This document shows positions 1-5,705 of a stretch of 5,705 nt of DNA, piece after piece. This DNA is from Chloroflexota bacterium. Lineage in GTDB: Bacteria > Chloroflexota > Dormibacteria > CF-121. Where the stretch lies: the NCBI GenBank assembly GCA_005889285.1, contig VBFF01000065.1, positions 1 to 5,705 on the forward strand, read 5' to 3'. The stretch's first letter is position 1; each line of letters opens with the position of its first letter. The notes under the pieces are model-generated. The model did no database searches, was not told the origin of the DNA, and saw only the letters and a program-made list of their open reading frames with translations. The translations under genes and the position numbers were made by a program.

Positions 1-1276
1 CGTAGACGAACTTCGGGTGGATATTGCTGATGTCGGTGTCGACCCAGCAGATCAGGTCGCCCTTGAGGGTGAAGAGGCTTTTCCAGAGCGCTTCACCCTT
101 CCCCTGAAAGGCGCCATAGCGGGGAAGGATCTCGCTGTGCTGTACCACGGTGACGCCGGCACGTTCCGCGATGGCGGCCGTGCGGTCGGTCGATCCAGAG
201 TCGACGACCACGATCTCATCGATCAGCGGGACCCGCTCCATCAGTGCGGACTTGAAAGTGCGAATCACCTTGCCGATGGTGGTCTGCTCATTCAGCGTCG
301 GCAGCCCGAGACTGATGGTGACGCCCTGGCGCTGCTTGAGGTCGACCAACCGCCGCAGGTCACCAAACTCGCGGCTGTGGAAGGTGTTCTCGGCGAACCA
401 GCGATCCACGCGCTCGGCCGCCGCCGCGCGGCTCTCGACCCGGAAGGGCCGATCAGGATCTTTGATCTCCGACACCGGGGCCCCGCTCTTGACCACCATC
501 ACGCTGCCCGGCAGCCGCCGCAGCAGGCGGCCGACCGGCGCACCCAGCACCATCGGCCGGTGCATCAGGCTCATGGTGGCGCCGAGTACCACGAGCTGGT
601 GCTGCGCGGCCTCGCGCACGATCGCCTCCCGCACCGCCGTGGAGAAGAGGGTGATCCGCCGGACCGGCACGTCGACAGCGCTCGACAGCTTGAGGAAGGC
701 CTTTTCCTCCCGCGCCCGCGACTCGTCCGAGATTCGGGGGTTGAAGATGTGCAGGACGCAGAGCTCGGCCCCGTGTTGCTTGCACACGGTGCTCGCCAAT
801 CGCAAGGCCAGCTCGGCGCTCGGGCCGCCTCGAACCGGCACGAGCACGCTCCTGATGGGCGCCGCGTCCGGCCGGACCAGGGCGACATCGCAGGGCGGGT
901 CGGCGAGCAGGTCCTCGACGGCGTTGACCCACAGCCCGTCGCGCCCCTGGCCATCGCCGGCTTCGAGCACCAGCAGGTTGGTGTCGGTTTCCAGCGCGGC
1001 CTCCCGGATACCCTGGGCGGCGACGTGGGCGATCCGCACCTGGCCGCGGAGCTCCCCGGGACCGCGCTCCGCGTAGCGCGTGATGCGCGAGAGCAGGGCG
1101 CGGTAGGCGCGCGCCACCTCCACGCCTTCGCTGAGCGGGCGTTCCGGCGCCATCTCGATGACGCCGAGCAAGGTGCCGCGCGAGTCTTCCGCGTTGAGGA
1201 ACGGAGAGACGGCCTTGAGCAGTGGCCCGGTTCGCGCGGGGTTGGTCGTCGGGATCAGGACGCGGTAGTGGCTCAC
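1..1276 (-). CDS. gpgS: Tandem universal stress protein domains fused to glucosyl-3-phosphoglycerate synthase-like glycosyltransferase (3' end outside window)
   Basis: I translated this frame by hand: 425 residues without a stop, starting at GTG (1276-1274) and leaving the window in frame. Residues about 3-136 and 141-264 each read as a universal stress protein (USP) fold; the second opens with IRSVLVPVRGG and ends LPGSVMVVK. After a linker with RWFAENTFHSREF (292-304), a GT-A glycosyltransferase begins at about 318. It has PTLNE (326-330), DSGSTD (359-364), GKGEALW (392-398) and a DxD metal/nucleotide site D413-T-D415. This order and wording match glucosyl-3-phosphoglycerate synthase (GpgS, GT81), which transfers glucose from a nucleotide sugar to 3-phosphoglycerate, the first step to glucosylglycerate. 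Expected acceptor-site residues and the C-terminus lie outside the window. No signal peptide or membrane segment is visible, so it should be cytosolic. Its start overlaps the upstream GT4 stop (GTGA), implying translational coupling. A typical GpgS is about 300-330 residues without USP domains, so the roughly 315-residue N-terminal extension is unusual. A related GT2 enzyme with another acceptor is possible. Confidence 0.87.
   Translation of the reverse strand, partial: MSHYRVLIPTTNPARTGPLLKAVSPFLNAEDSRGTLLGVIEMAPERPLSEGVEVARAYRALLSRITRYAERGPGELRGQVRIAHVAAQGIREAALETDTNLLVLEAGDGQGRDGLWVNAVEDLLADPPCDVALVRPDAAPIRSVLVPVRGGPSAELALRLASTVCKQHGAELCVLHIFNPRISDESRAREEKAFLKLSSAVDVPVRRITLFSTAVREAIVREAAQHQLVVLGATMSLMHRPMVLGAPVGRLLRRLPGSVMVVKSGAPVSEIKDPDRPFRVESRAAAAERVDRWFAENTFHSREFGDLRRLVDLKQRQGVTISLGLPTLNEQTTIGKVIRTFKSALMERVPLIDEIVVVDSGSTDRTAAIAERAGVTVVQHSEILPRYGAFQGKGEALWKSLFTLKGDLICWVDTDISNIHPKFVY
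1273..1276 (-). other. GTGA stop/start overlap joining the GT4 gene and the USP-GpgS gene
   Basis: On the minus strand the four bases GTGA hold the GTG start of the USP-GpgS gene and the TGA stop of the GT4 gene. Overlaps of this kind usually mean termination-reinitiation coupling within one transcript. No Shine-Dalgarno precedes the GTG (the upstream bases on this strand are CCTGCTGACGTCCAGCTC), which supports coupling and fixes the choice of start. Confidence 0.8.
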
Positions 1277-2523
1277 GAGCTGGACGTCAGCAGGGGTTCG
1301 AGGCGCTCGGCCACGATGTGGTCCCAGGAAAGCGCGTTGATGACGTGATGGCGCGCGCGGGCGGCCGGCGACTCGATGGCGCGAAGCACGGCGGCGGTGA
1401 ATGCCGTCGATCCCTGCGAGGCCGGCACAAAGGTCGCCCCCTCGGGCGCGACTTCGCGAAAGGCAGGCAGGTCGGTGCAGACGACCGGCACGCGGAAGAG
1501 CGCGGCTTCCGCCAGCGGCAGCCCGAATCCCTCACTCGCGCTCGGTAGAACCACGACATCACTCAGCATATAAAGGTCGCTCAGCGTTGCCGCATCGACG
1601 GCATGCTCGCTCGACGCCGGAGACCGCTCTTCGAAGAGGAAGCGGACCGATTGCTCGAGCCGGAGCCGCCCCGTCAGCCGTTTGAGCTCGGCGACGTACT
1701 CGAGCGAACGCGGATTGTGCGGACCGGGTGGACCGGTGATCAGGAGCTGGACACTCCGACCGGAATCGCGGACACCGGCGGCGGCCTCGATGGCCCACTC
1801 GAGGTTCTTTCGTTTGGTGATCCGGACCGGCGCCAGCAGCACGATGTCGGTGCTGAGCAAGCCGAAGCGGTCATTGAGCTCGGTGGCGCGCGCACCGAGC
1901 TTGAGCAGCGCACCCGCGTCGATACCGTTGGGGATGACGTGGGATGCGTCGAGCGCGGCGCCCGTCAGCTGGTTCCACTCCTCCAGTCGCTGCGCCGAGA
2001 CGAAGATCGACGTGATGCGCGGATGCTGGCGGCGGAGCAGATCCCAGGGTTCGCCCTCGTGCATCCAGGGCCGGTAGAGCGGGTTCAACCAACTGATGTC
2101 GTGCACCCACGAGATGATGCGCGCGCGATGGCCGTCGGCCAGCCGCCACAGCGCCGCGGTCAGCGGCAGGTTGAAGTGGAGCGCCAGCGCGTTGTGGACG
2201 ATCAACACGTCGAGCTCGTCCAGCTCCGTGGTGAGGCGCTGGACGATCTCCGCGCGCAGGGTCGCGAATTCCGACGGAATGTCGCCGCGGTCGAGGGCCT
2301 CGCGGACGGCGCTCACCGCGGTCTCGCGGGAGTCCAGCTCCGGGATGATGGCGAGCTTCGCCGCGTGCGGCTCTGGCAATGGACCGCCACGACCGCTCAG
2401 GATGGTCACACGGTAGCCGCGGGCCCCGAGGCGCACGGCCTGCTCGTGCAGGATGGTTTCGACGCCACCAATGATCGGCGGGCTGGTGTAATGCAGCAGC
2501 CCGACGCGCGCCCGAGTGGTCAC
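1273..2523 (-). CDS. Family GT4 glycosyltransferase (GT-B fold), acceptor unknown
   Basis: A 416-residue retaining glycosyltransferase of the GT-B fold. The N-terminal Rossmann domain has the acceptor-side glycine motif IIGGVE (17-22) and VHDISW (140-145, with H141 where GT4 enzymes often carry a catalytic-site histidine). The C-terminal domain begins near IPNGID (197-202), has RITKRKN (234-240) with the Arg/Lys pair that binds the donor diphosphate, and the EX7E motif E331-GFGLPLA-E339. No membrane segment or signal peptide is seen. I start it at GTG 2523-2521, because VTTRARVGLLHYTSPP fits the family N-terminus. The frame stays open to 2643, but those 40 extra residues are low-complexity Ser/Thr/Arg/Pro lying inside the upstream hydrolase gene. 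No Shine-Dalgarno precedes the GTG; with 7 bases from the previous stop, coupling is likely. The donor and acceptor cannot be read from sequence. Next to GpgS, plausible roles are mannosylglucosylglycerate synthase or a glucan-elongating enzyme; an envelope-polysaccharide role is also possible. Confidence 0.9.
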   Translation of the reverse strand: MTTRARVGLLHYTSPPIIGGVETILHEQAVRLGARGYRVTILSGRGGPLPEPHAAKLAIIPELDSRETAVSAVREALDRGDIPSEFATLRAEIVQRLTTELDELDVLIVHNALALHFNLPLTAALWRLADGHRARIISWVHDISWLNPLYRPWMHEGEPWDLLRRQHPRITSIFVSAQRLEEWNQLTGAALDASHVIPNGIDAGALLKLGARATELNDRFGLLSTDIVLLAPVRITKRKNLEWAIEAAAGVRDSGRSVQLLITGPPGPHNPRSLEYVAELKRLTGRLRLEQSVRFLFEERSPASSEHAVDAATLSDLYMLSDVVVLPSASEGFGLPLAEAALFRVPVVCTDLPAFREVAPEGATFVPASQGSTAFTAAVLRAIESPAARARHHVINALSWDHIVAERLEPLLTSSS

Positions 2524-2530
2524 GGGCCGG

Positions 2531-4663
2531 CTAGGTGATGAGGGGCGGTTCGTCGAGGATGACGGCCAGGTCGTCGGGCTTCTCGAGGACGTCGACGTGC
2601 GGCCGGCCGCCGTTGTAATCCACCTTGAACGAGAGCTTGCCATTCCCGAGCCGCATCCCGCGGATCTCGACGCTGCGCGCCTGCCCGAACGGAATCGGGT
2701 TGAGGTAGACGCGGCCGGCCGTGGTATCCGGCACGATGCCGAGCGCGGTCTGCATCAAGTGGAAGGCCGCGCCCGCGCCCCACGCCTGCGGATTGCAGGA
2801 CACCAGGTACTCGGCAGGACCGTTGTTGTAATGGCTGTCGCGCCGAAATCCGCAGAACAACTCTGGCAGGCGATGGTCCGGCATGCGGATGCCGGCTTCC
2901 ATGATGCCTTCGATCACGCGGCCGGCCGCCTCCGCGTGGCGGTAGCGGCGCAGGCCCGCGACCGCGATCGAGTTATCGTGAGGCCAGATCGTGCCATTGT
3001 GATAACTCATCGGGTTGTAGTGCGGTGAGTCGGCGGAGAGTGTACGGATCCCCCAGCCGGAGAACATATCGGGCGCCATCAGCCGGTCGCGCAGAATCTC
3101 GGCGCGCTCGGGATCGATGATGCCGGCCCACAGGCCGTGCGCCGGGTTCGAGGTGATCGAGGGGATCTGCACCTTCTGCCGGTCGAGTCCTTGCGCATAG
3201 AACTGCTCGTGGTCGAGCCAGAACGCGAGCTCGAAGCGACGCCGGAGCTCGGCCGCCTCCCGCGCCAGCCGCTCGGCCATCACCGGTTGGCCGAGGCGCT
3301 CGAGGATGCGGCTCAGCCCCACCTTCGCCTGGTAGACGTATCCCTGCACCTCGACGAGCGCCACCGGCAGCTCCACCGGGCGTCCATCCGGATAGAGCAG
3401 CGAGTCATGCGAGTCCTTCCAACCCTGGTTGCGCACGCCGCCGCTGGCGCGCTCGGCGTACTCGACGAAGCCGTCATGGTCTGAATCGCCGTAGAGGTCG
3501 ACCCACTTGAGCGCGCCCAGGATGGCCGGCAGCAGCTCGACGAACAGATCCTGGTCGTTGAGCCAGTCCATCATTTCGACCGCGGCGACGAGGAAGAGCG
3601 GGGTGCTGTCGACGGATCCGTAGTAGGGCGTGTGCGGGATCAGCTTGAGGTTGGCGAGCTCGCCGTAGCGCGCCTCGTGCAGGATTTTGCCGGGTTCCTC
3701 CTCGCGCGAAGGGTCGACCTTCCCCCCCTGATGCTGCGCGAGGTAGCGCAGGGTTCCTCGGGCGACCTCCGGGTTGAGCATGAGCGTCTGGATGGAGGCG
3801 ATCAGCGCATCGCGTCCAAAGGGCGCCGAGAACCAGGGGATGCCCGCCATGGGGAAGAGCCCGCTGTCGAACTCCTCCAGCAGGATTCGCAAGTCCATCT
3901 GGCTGCGGCGCAGCAGGCCGCGGTCGAGGAAGGCATTGTCGGTGCCGATCCGGGTCGTGTTGTCGTGCCAGCGGCGATAGGACCCTTGCAGCGCCTGCAG
4001 CGCGTCGTCGTAGAGGTAACTCAGTATCGGCTCGTTCTCGCCGATCACCGGGATGACATCGATCACGAGCGTGACCGTGTCTTTCGAGTTGAGGTGGAAA
4101 TGCCAGTTCAGCGTTCCGTCCTGATTGAGCGTGCGCGGCTCCGGCTTGACGACGACCTCGGTTCGGCGCAGGAGGCCATCCTGGCCGTCATAGGTGAAGG
4201 TCAGGCCCCGGGTGTTGACCTCGGTCGGTCGAATCGTGCCGAGGGTCTGCACCTTGTAGCCACGCACATCGAACATGTCGCGAAAGTCGCCCTCGATCCG
4301 CAGCGAGCATTCGATCTCGACGGGTTCGGTGCCGCAGTTCTGGATGCCGATGCGCTCGTGTAGGCCGCCGTAGATGAAGCGACTCCGACGAATGCTCAGG
4401 CTTTGCTGCGGGATCCGGCGCTTGCCCTCGTCGAGGAGCAACACCGGGTTGACCATCTGAAAGGTGGCGACATAGCTCTCATCGACAGAAGCGGATAGCA
4501 GGATCGGCTGTAACCGATTGAGCCGGAACTCATAGGTGGAGACGAAGCGGGTATCAGAAAAGTAGAGGCCGAGCCCCTTACTGTTTCCGGCCGGGATGTC
4601 GCCCATCTCATCGGACACCATCATGATCCGGTTCTCTTTCAGAACCACCCGGCCGTCCGACAC
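2531..4663 (-). CDS. Amylo-alpha-1,6-glucosidase-like glycoside hydrolase (glycogen debranching N-terminal domain protein)
   Basis: A complete 710-residue protein. Residues about 5-210 form the beta-rich N-terminal domain of the GDE_N_bis type: the opening LKENRIMMVSDEMGDIPAG and GLYFSDTRFVSTYEFRLN (31-48) are characteristic. Residues about 235-640 form an (alpha/alpha)6-barrel hydrolase with GIPWFSAPFGRDAL (274-287), HTPYYGSVDSTPLF (344-357), DSDHDGFVEY (393-402), GWKDSHDS (414-421), YHNGTIWPHDNS (554-565) and PQAWGAGAA (625-633). A small beta domain (about 645-710) closes it. By analogy with GH15/GH63-clan inverting enzymes, acids such as D285, E401, D417 or D420 may be catalytic; this is inference. 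No signal peptide, so an intracellular alpha-glucan or glycoside is the likely substrate. The start is GTG 4663-4661: an in-frame TGA lies eight codons upstream and no other start codon lies between. A TATAAT hexamer 7 bases upstream predicts a leaderless message. It is first in the operon. Family names imply debranching, but a glucosylglycerate-type substrate is equally possible here. Confidence 0.9.
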   Translation of the reverse strand: MSDGRVVLKENRIMMVSDEMGDIPAGNSKGLGLYFSDTRFVSTYEFRLNRLQPILLSASVDESYVATFQMVNPVLLLDEGKRRIPQQSLSIRRSRFIYGGLHERIGIQNCGTEPVEIECSLRIEGDFRDMFDVRGYKVQTLGTIRPTEVNTRGLTFTYDGQDGLLRRTEVVVKPEPRTLNQDGTLNWHFHLNSKDTVTLVIDVIPVIGENEPILSYLYDDALQALQGSYRRWHDNTTRIGTDNAFLDRGLLRRSQMDLRILLEEFDSGLFPMAGIPWFSAPFGRDALIASIQTLMLNPEVARGTLRYLAQHQGGKVDPSREEEPGKILHEARYGELANLKLIPHTPYYGSVDSTPLFLVAAVEMMDWLNDQDLFVELLPAILGALKWVDLYGDSDHDGFVEYAERASGGVRNQGWKDSHDSLLYPDGRPVELPVALVEVQGYVYQAKVGLSRILERLGQPVMAERLAREAAELRRRFELAFWLDHEQFYAQGLDRQKVQIPSITSNPAHGLWAGIIDPERAEILRDRLMAPDMFSGWGIRTLSADSPHYNPMSYHNGTIWPHDNSIAVAGLRRYRHAEAAGRVIEGIMEAGIRMPDHRLPELFCGFRRDSHYNNGPAEYLVSCNPQAWGAGAAFHLMQTALGIVPDTTAGRVYLNPIPFGQARSVEIRGMRLGNGKLSFKVDYNGGRPHVDVLEKPDDLAVILDEPPLIT

Positions 4664-4669
4664 GGTGCC

Positions 4670-4675
4670 TATTAT
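4670..4675 (+). promoter_or_regulatory. Candidate -10 box (TATTAT) for der, overlapping the opposite-strand -10
   Basis: The plus strand reads TATTAT here, five of six matches to the -10 consensus including the key TAnnnT positions. It would start transcription near 4682 and give der a leader of about 60 bases. No good -35 is visible. It shares its bases with the minus-strand TATAAT because 4668-4678 is a near-palindrome. An alternative weak -10 lies in the AT-rich stretch 4701-4714, so this assignment is tentative. Confidence 0.35.
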
Positions 4676-4676
4676 A
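4671..4676 (-). promoter_or_regulatory. Candidate -10 box (TATAAT) of the hydrolase-GT4-gpgS operon
   Basis: Read on the minus strand, these six bases are a perfect sigma-70-type -10 hexamer. The expected start of transcription, about 7 bases downstream, falls at about 4664-4663, at or next to the GTG start of the hydrolase. This predicts a leaderless mRNA and agrees with the absence of a Shine-Dalgarno sequence. No good -35 hexamer appears 15-19 bases upstream (the area is G-rich on this strand) and there is no extended -10 TGn, so an activator or alternative sigma factor may be needed. Start-site use is inferred. Confidence 0.5.
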
Positions 4677-4742
4677 GGTTCGGGTTTTCACCAAGCCCCC
4701 CATACAGATACATCAAATGTTGACAATCCCCACGCCCGGCTG

Positions 4743-5705
4743 ATGGCGCTGCCCTTAGTGGCGATCGTCGGCCGCCCGAACGTGGGCAAGTCCGCGCTGT
4801 TCAACCGGATTCTGGGCGAGCGCCGCGCCATCGTCGATCCGATGGCCGGGCTGACCCGCGACCGGCTGTACGCCGAGAGCGAGTGGCAAGGGCGCAAGTT
4901 CGTCATTGTCGATACCGCGGGACTGGTCCTGGGGAAGGACCGCGACGAGGTTCCGGCTCAGCGCGAGCTCCGCCGGCGGATGGAGGAGCAGAGCCGGCTG
5001 GCCATCGAGGAGGCCGACCTGGTTTTGTTTGTGCTCGATGTGCGCGAGGGCTTGACCGCCGTTGATCGCGACATCGCCGAGCTGCTGCGTAGGTCGCGAA
5101 CCCCGGTGCTGGTGGTGGCGAACAAGGCCGATGGGCGCGGCCGCGAGGTGCTGGCGAGCGAGTTCTATGAGCTGGGGATTGGCGACCCCTGGGTGATCTC
5201 TGCCCTGCATGGGACGGGAAGCGGCGACCTGCTGGATGCGGTGGTGGAGAAGCTGCCGCCGCCGAAGCCGGAGGTGGTCGATGACAAGCTGGCCGGCCGG
5301 GTCGCGATTCTGGGGCGACCGAATGTGGGGAAGTCGTCGCTGGTCAATGCGCTGATCGGCGACGCGCGAAGCCTGGTGACGGCGGTGCCGGGAACGACGC
5401 GCGACCCGGTCGACACGACGGTGACGTTTCAAGGCAAGCGCGTGCTGCTGGTCGATACCGCCGGCATCCGTCGGCCCGGCCTGACCCGAGGCGTGGAACA
5501 GTACTCCCTCTTGCGCGGGCTGCGCGCGATGGAACGGGCCGATATCGGGATCGTTGTCATCGATGCCAGGGAGGGACTGACGGCGCAGGACGCGCACATC
5601 GCCGGGTATGTCGTTGACGCGGGCCGCGGACTGGTGCTGGTGCTGAACAAATGGGATCTTCTGACGCCGGAGGAAAAGGAGGAGAAGGTCTGGCGGAAGA
5701 AGGTC
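4743..5705 (+). CDS. der: Ribosome biogenesis GTPase Der (EngA), 3' end outside window
   Basis: The first 321 residues of Der, a cytosolic tandem GTPase required for 50S subunit maturation. G domain 1 shows G1 GRPNVGKS (10-17), the GLTRD switch (36-40), G3 DTAGL (57-61) and G4 NKAD (127-130), with SALHG (153-157) as G5. After a linker (171-184), G domain 2 repeats the set: GRPNVGKSSL (191-200), PGTTRD (216-221), DTAGIRRPG (238-246) and NKWD (302-305). The stretch VEQYSLLRGLRAMERAD (251-267) is a Der signature. The C-terminal KH-like domain (roughly the last 120 residues of a usual 440-490 residue protein) lies beyond the window. ATG 4743 places the P-loop at the usual distance from the N-terminus; no ATG, GTG or TTG start precedes it in frame nearby, and no Shine-Dalgarno is visible. 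It is transcribed divergently from the hydrolase operon. Between DTAGL and MEEQ, domain 1 is about 8 residues longer than in E. coli Der. Confidence 0.97.
   Translation, partial: MALPLVAIVGRPNVGKSALFNRILGERRAIVDPMAGLTRDRLYAESEWQGRKFVIVDTAGLVLGKDRDEVPAQRELRRRMEEQSRLAIEEADLVLFVLDVREGLTAVDRDIAELLRRSRTPVLVVANKADGRGREVLASEFYELGIGDPWVISALHGTGSGDLLDAVVEKLPPPKPEVVDDKLAGRVAILGRPNVGKSSLVNALIGDARSLVTAVPGTTRDPVDTTVTFQGKRVLLVDTAGIRRPGLTRGVEQYSLLRGLRAMERADIGIVVIDAREGLTAQDAHIAGYVVDAGRGLVLVLNKWDLLTPEEKEEKVWRKKV

Larger units (their letters stand above)
4664..4742. promoter_or_regulatory. Divergent intergenic region between hydrolase operon and der
   Basis: This 79-base region is the only non-coding DNA in the window. 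AT-rich patches (4671-4676, 4685-4694, 4701-4726) stand out from the GC-rich surroundings. Both flanking genes are transcribed away from it, so it must carry both promoters unless either is read from farther off. It contains the symmetric -10 element described separately and no convincing stem-loop, riboswitch or operator repeat. Neither gene has a purine-rich ribosome binding site in it. Confidence 0.8.

Noticed and set aside
17..1348. A 443-codon open frame on the plus strand
   Set aside because: It lies antisense to the USP-GpgS gene. Its translation is rich in Arg, Asp, His and Gln with no domain pattern, while the minus-strand frame carries clear USP and GpgS motifs. It is a high-GC shadow.
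1603..2538. A 311-codon open frame on the plus strand opposite the GT4 gene
   Set aside because: No recognisable motif or plausible start context. The opposite strand encodes a well-formed GT4 enzyme.
2524..2643. A 40-residue N-terminal extension of the GT4 gene
   Set aside because: The frame is open, but the residues are Ser/Thr/Arg/Pro low complexity and lie inside the hydrolase coding sequence. The GT4 fold begins just after GTG 2523.
3722..3728. A run of seven C (seven G on the coding strand) in the hydrolase gene, possible slippage or sequencing error
   Set aside because: The frame reads through HQGGKVDPSR with conserved-looking protein on both sides, so there is no sign of a frameshift.
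3632..4363. A 243-codon open frame on the plus strand opposite the hydrolase
   Set aside because: Low-complexity Val/Glu/Arg/Asp-rich translation without a domain. It is the antisense shadow of a convincing 710-residue hydrolase.
4720..4725. A perfect TTGACA (-35 consensus) on the plus strand upstream of der
   Set aside because: A -10 at 16-18 bases downstream would fall in the first codons of der and reads ATGGCG-like sequence, so no promoter can be built from it. Probably chance.
4755..5597. A 280-codon open frame on the minus strand opposite der
   Set aside because: Antisense to a textbook Der with every G motif intact. The translation is His/Gln/Arg-rich with no family resemblance.

Overview
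This is a high-GC chromosomal window with no mobile, phage or CRISPR signatures. It holds four protein genes in two divergent units, and both outer genes run off the window. The GC-rich codon use, the lack of clear Shine-Dalgarno sequences before any of the four starts, and a USP-linked glucosyl-3-phosphoglycerate synthase suggest a free-living terrestrial bacterium, perhaps Chloroflexota, Dormibacterota or a related actinobacterium-like lineage. This placement is inference; nothing in the window fixes the phylum.

Minus-strand unit, transcribed from about 4664 down to 1 and beyond. The first gene (4663-2531) is a 710-residue cytosolic glycoside hydrolase of the 'glycogen debranching N-terminal domain' / amylo-alpha-1,6-glucosidase-like type. 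Seven bases later comes a family GT4 glycosyltransferase (2523-1273). Its stop overlaps by 4 bases the GTG start of a fusion protein (1276 to beyond 1). The fusion carries two universal stress protein (USP) domains followed by a GT2/GT81-type nucleotide-sugar transferase domain resembling glucosyl-3-phosphoglycerate synthase (GpgS). The close packing indicates one operon. A coherent reading is a glucosylglycerate-based pathway: GpgS makes glucosyl-3-phosphoglycerate, the GT4 enzyme extends the product (to a compatible solute such as mannosylglucosylglycerate, or to a glucosylglycerate-primed glucan), and the hydrolase trims or recycles it. The USP module would link the first step to nucleotide or stress status.

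Divergent intergenic region, 4664-4742. It is a short region with AT-rich patches containing an 11-base near-palindrome (4668-4678). This gives a perfect -10 hexamer TATAAT on the minus strand and TATTAT on the plus strand. The geometry predicts a leaderless transcript for the hydrolase operon and a transcript with a roughly 60-base leader for the plus-strand gene, so one symmetric element may serve both directions.

Plus-strand unit, 4743 to beyond 5705. This is the first 321 codons of der (engA), the essential tandem-GTPase ribosome-assembly factor, with both G domains essentially complete.

All other long open frames in the window are antisense or out-of-frame shadows of these four genes, typical of high-GC DNA.
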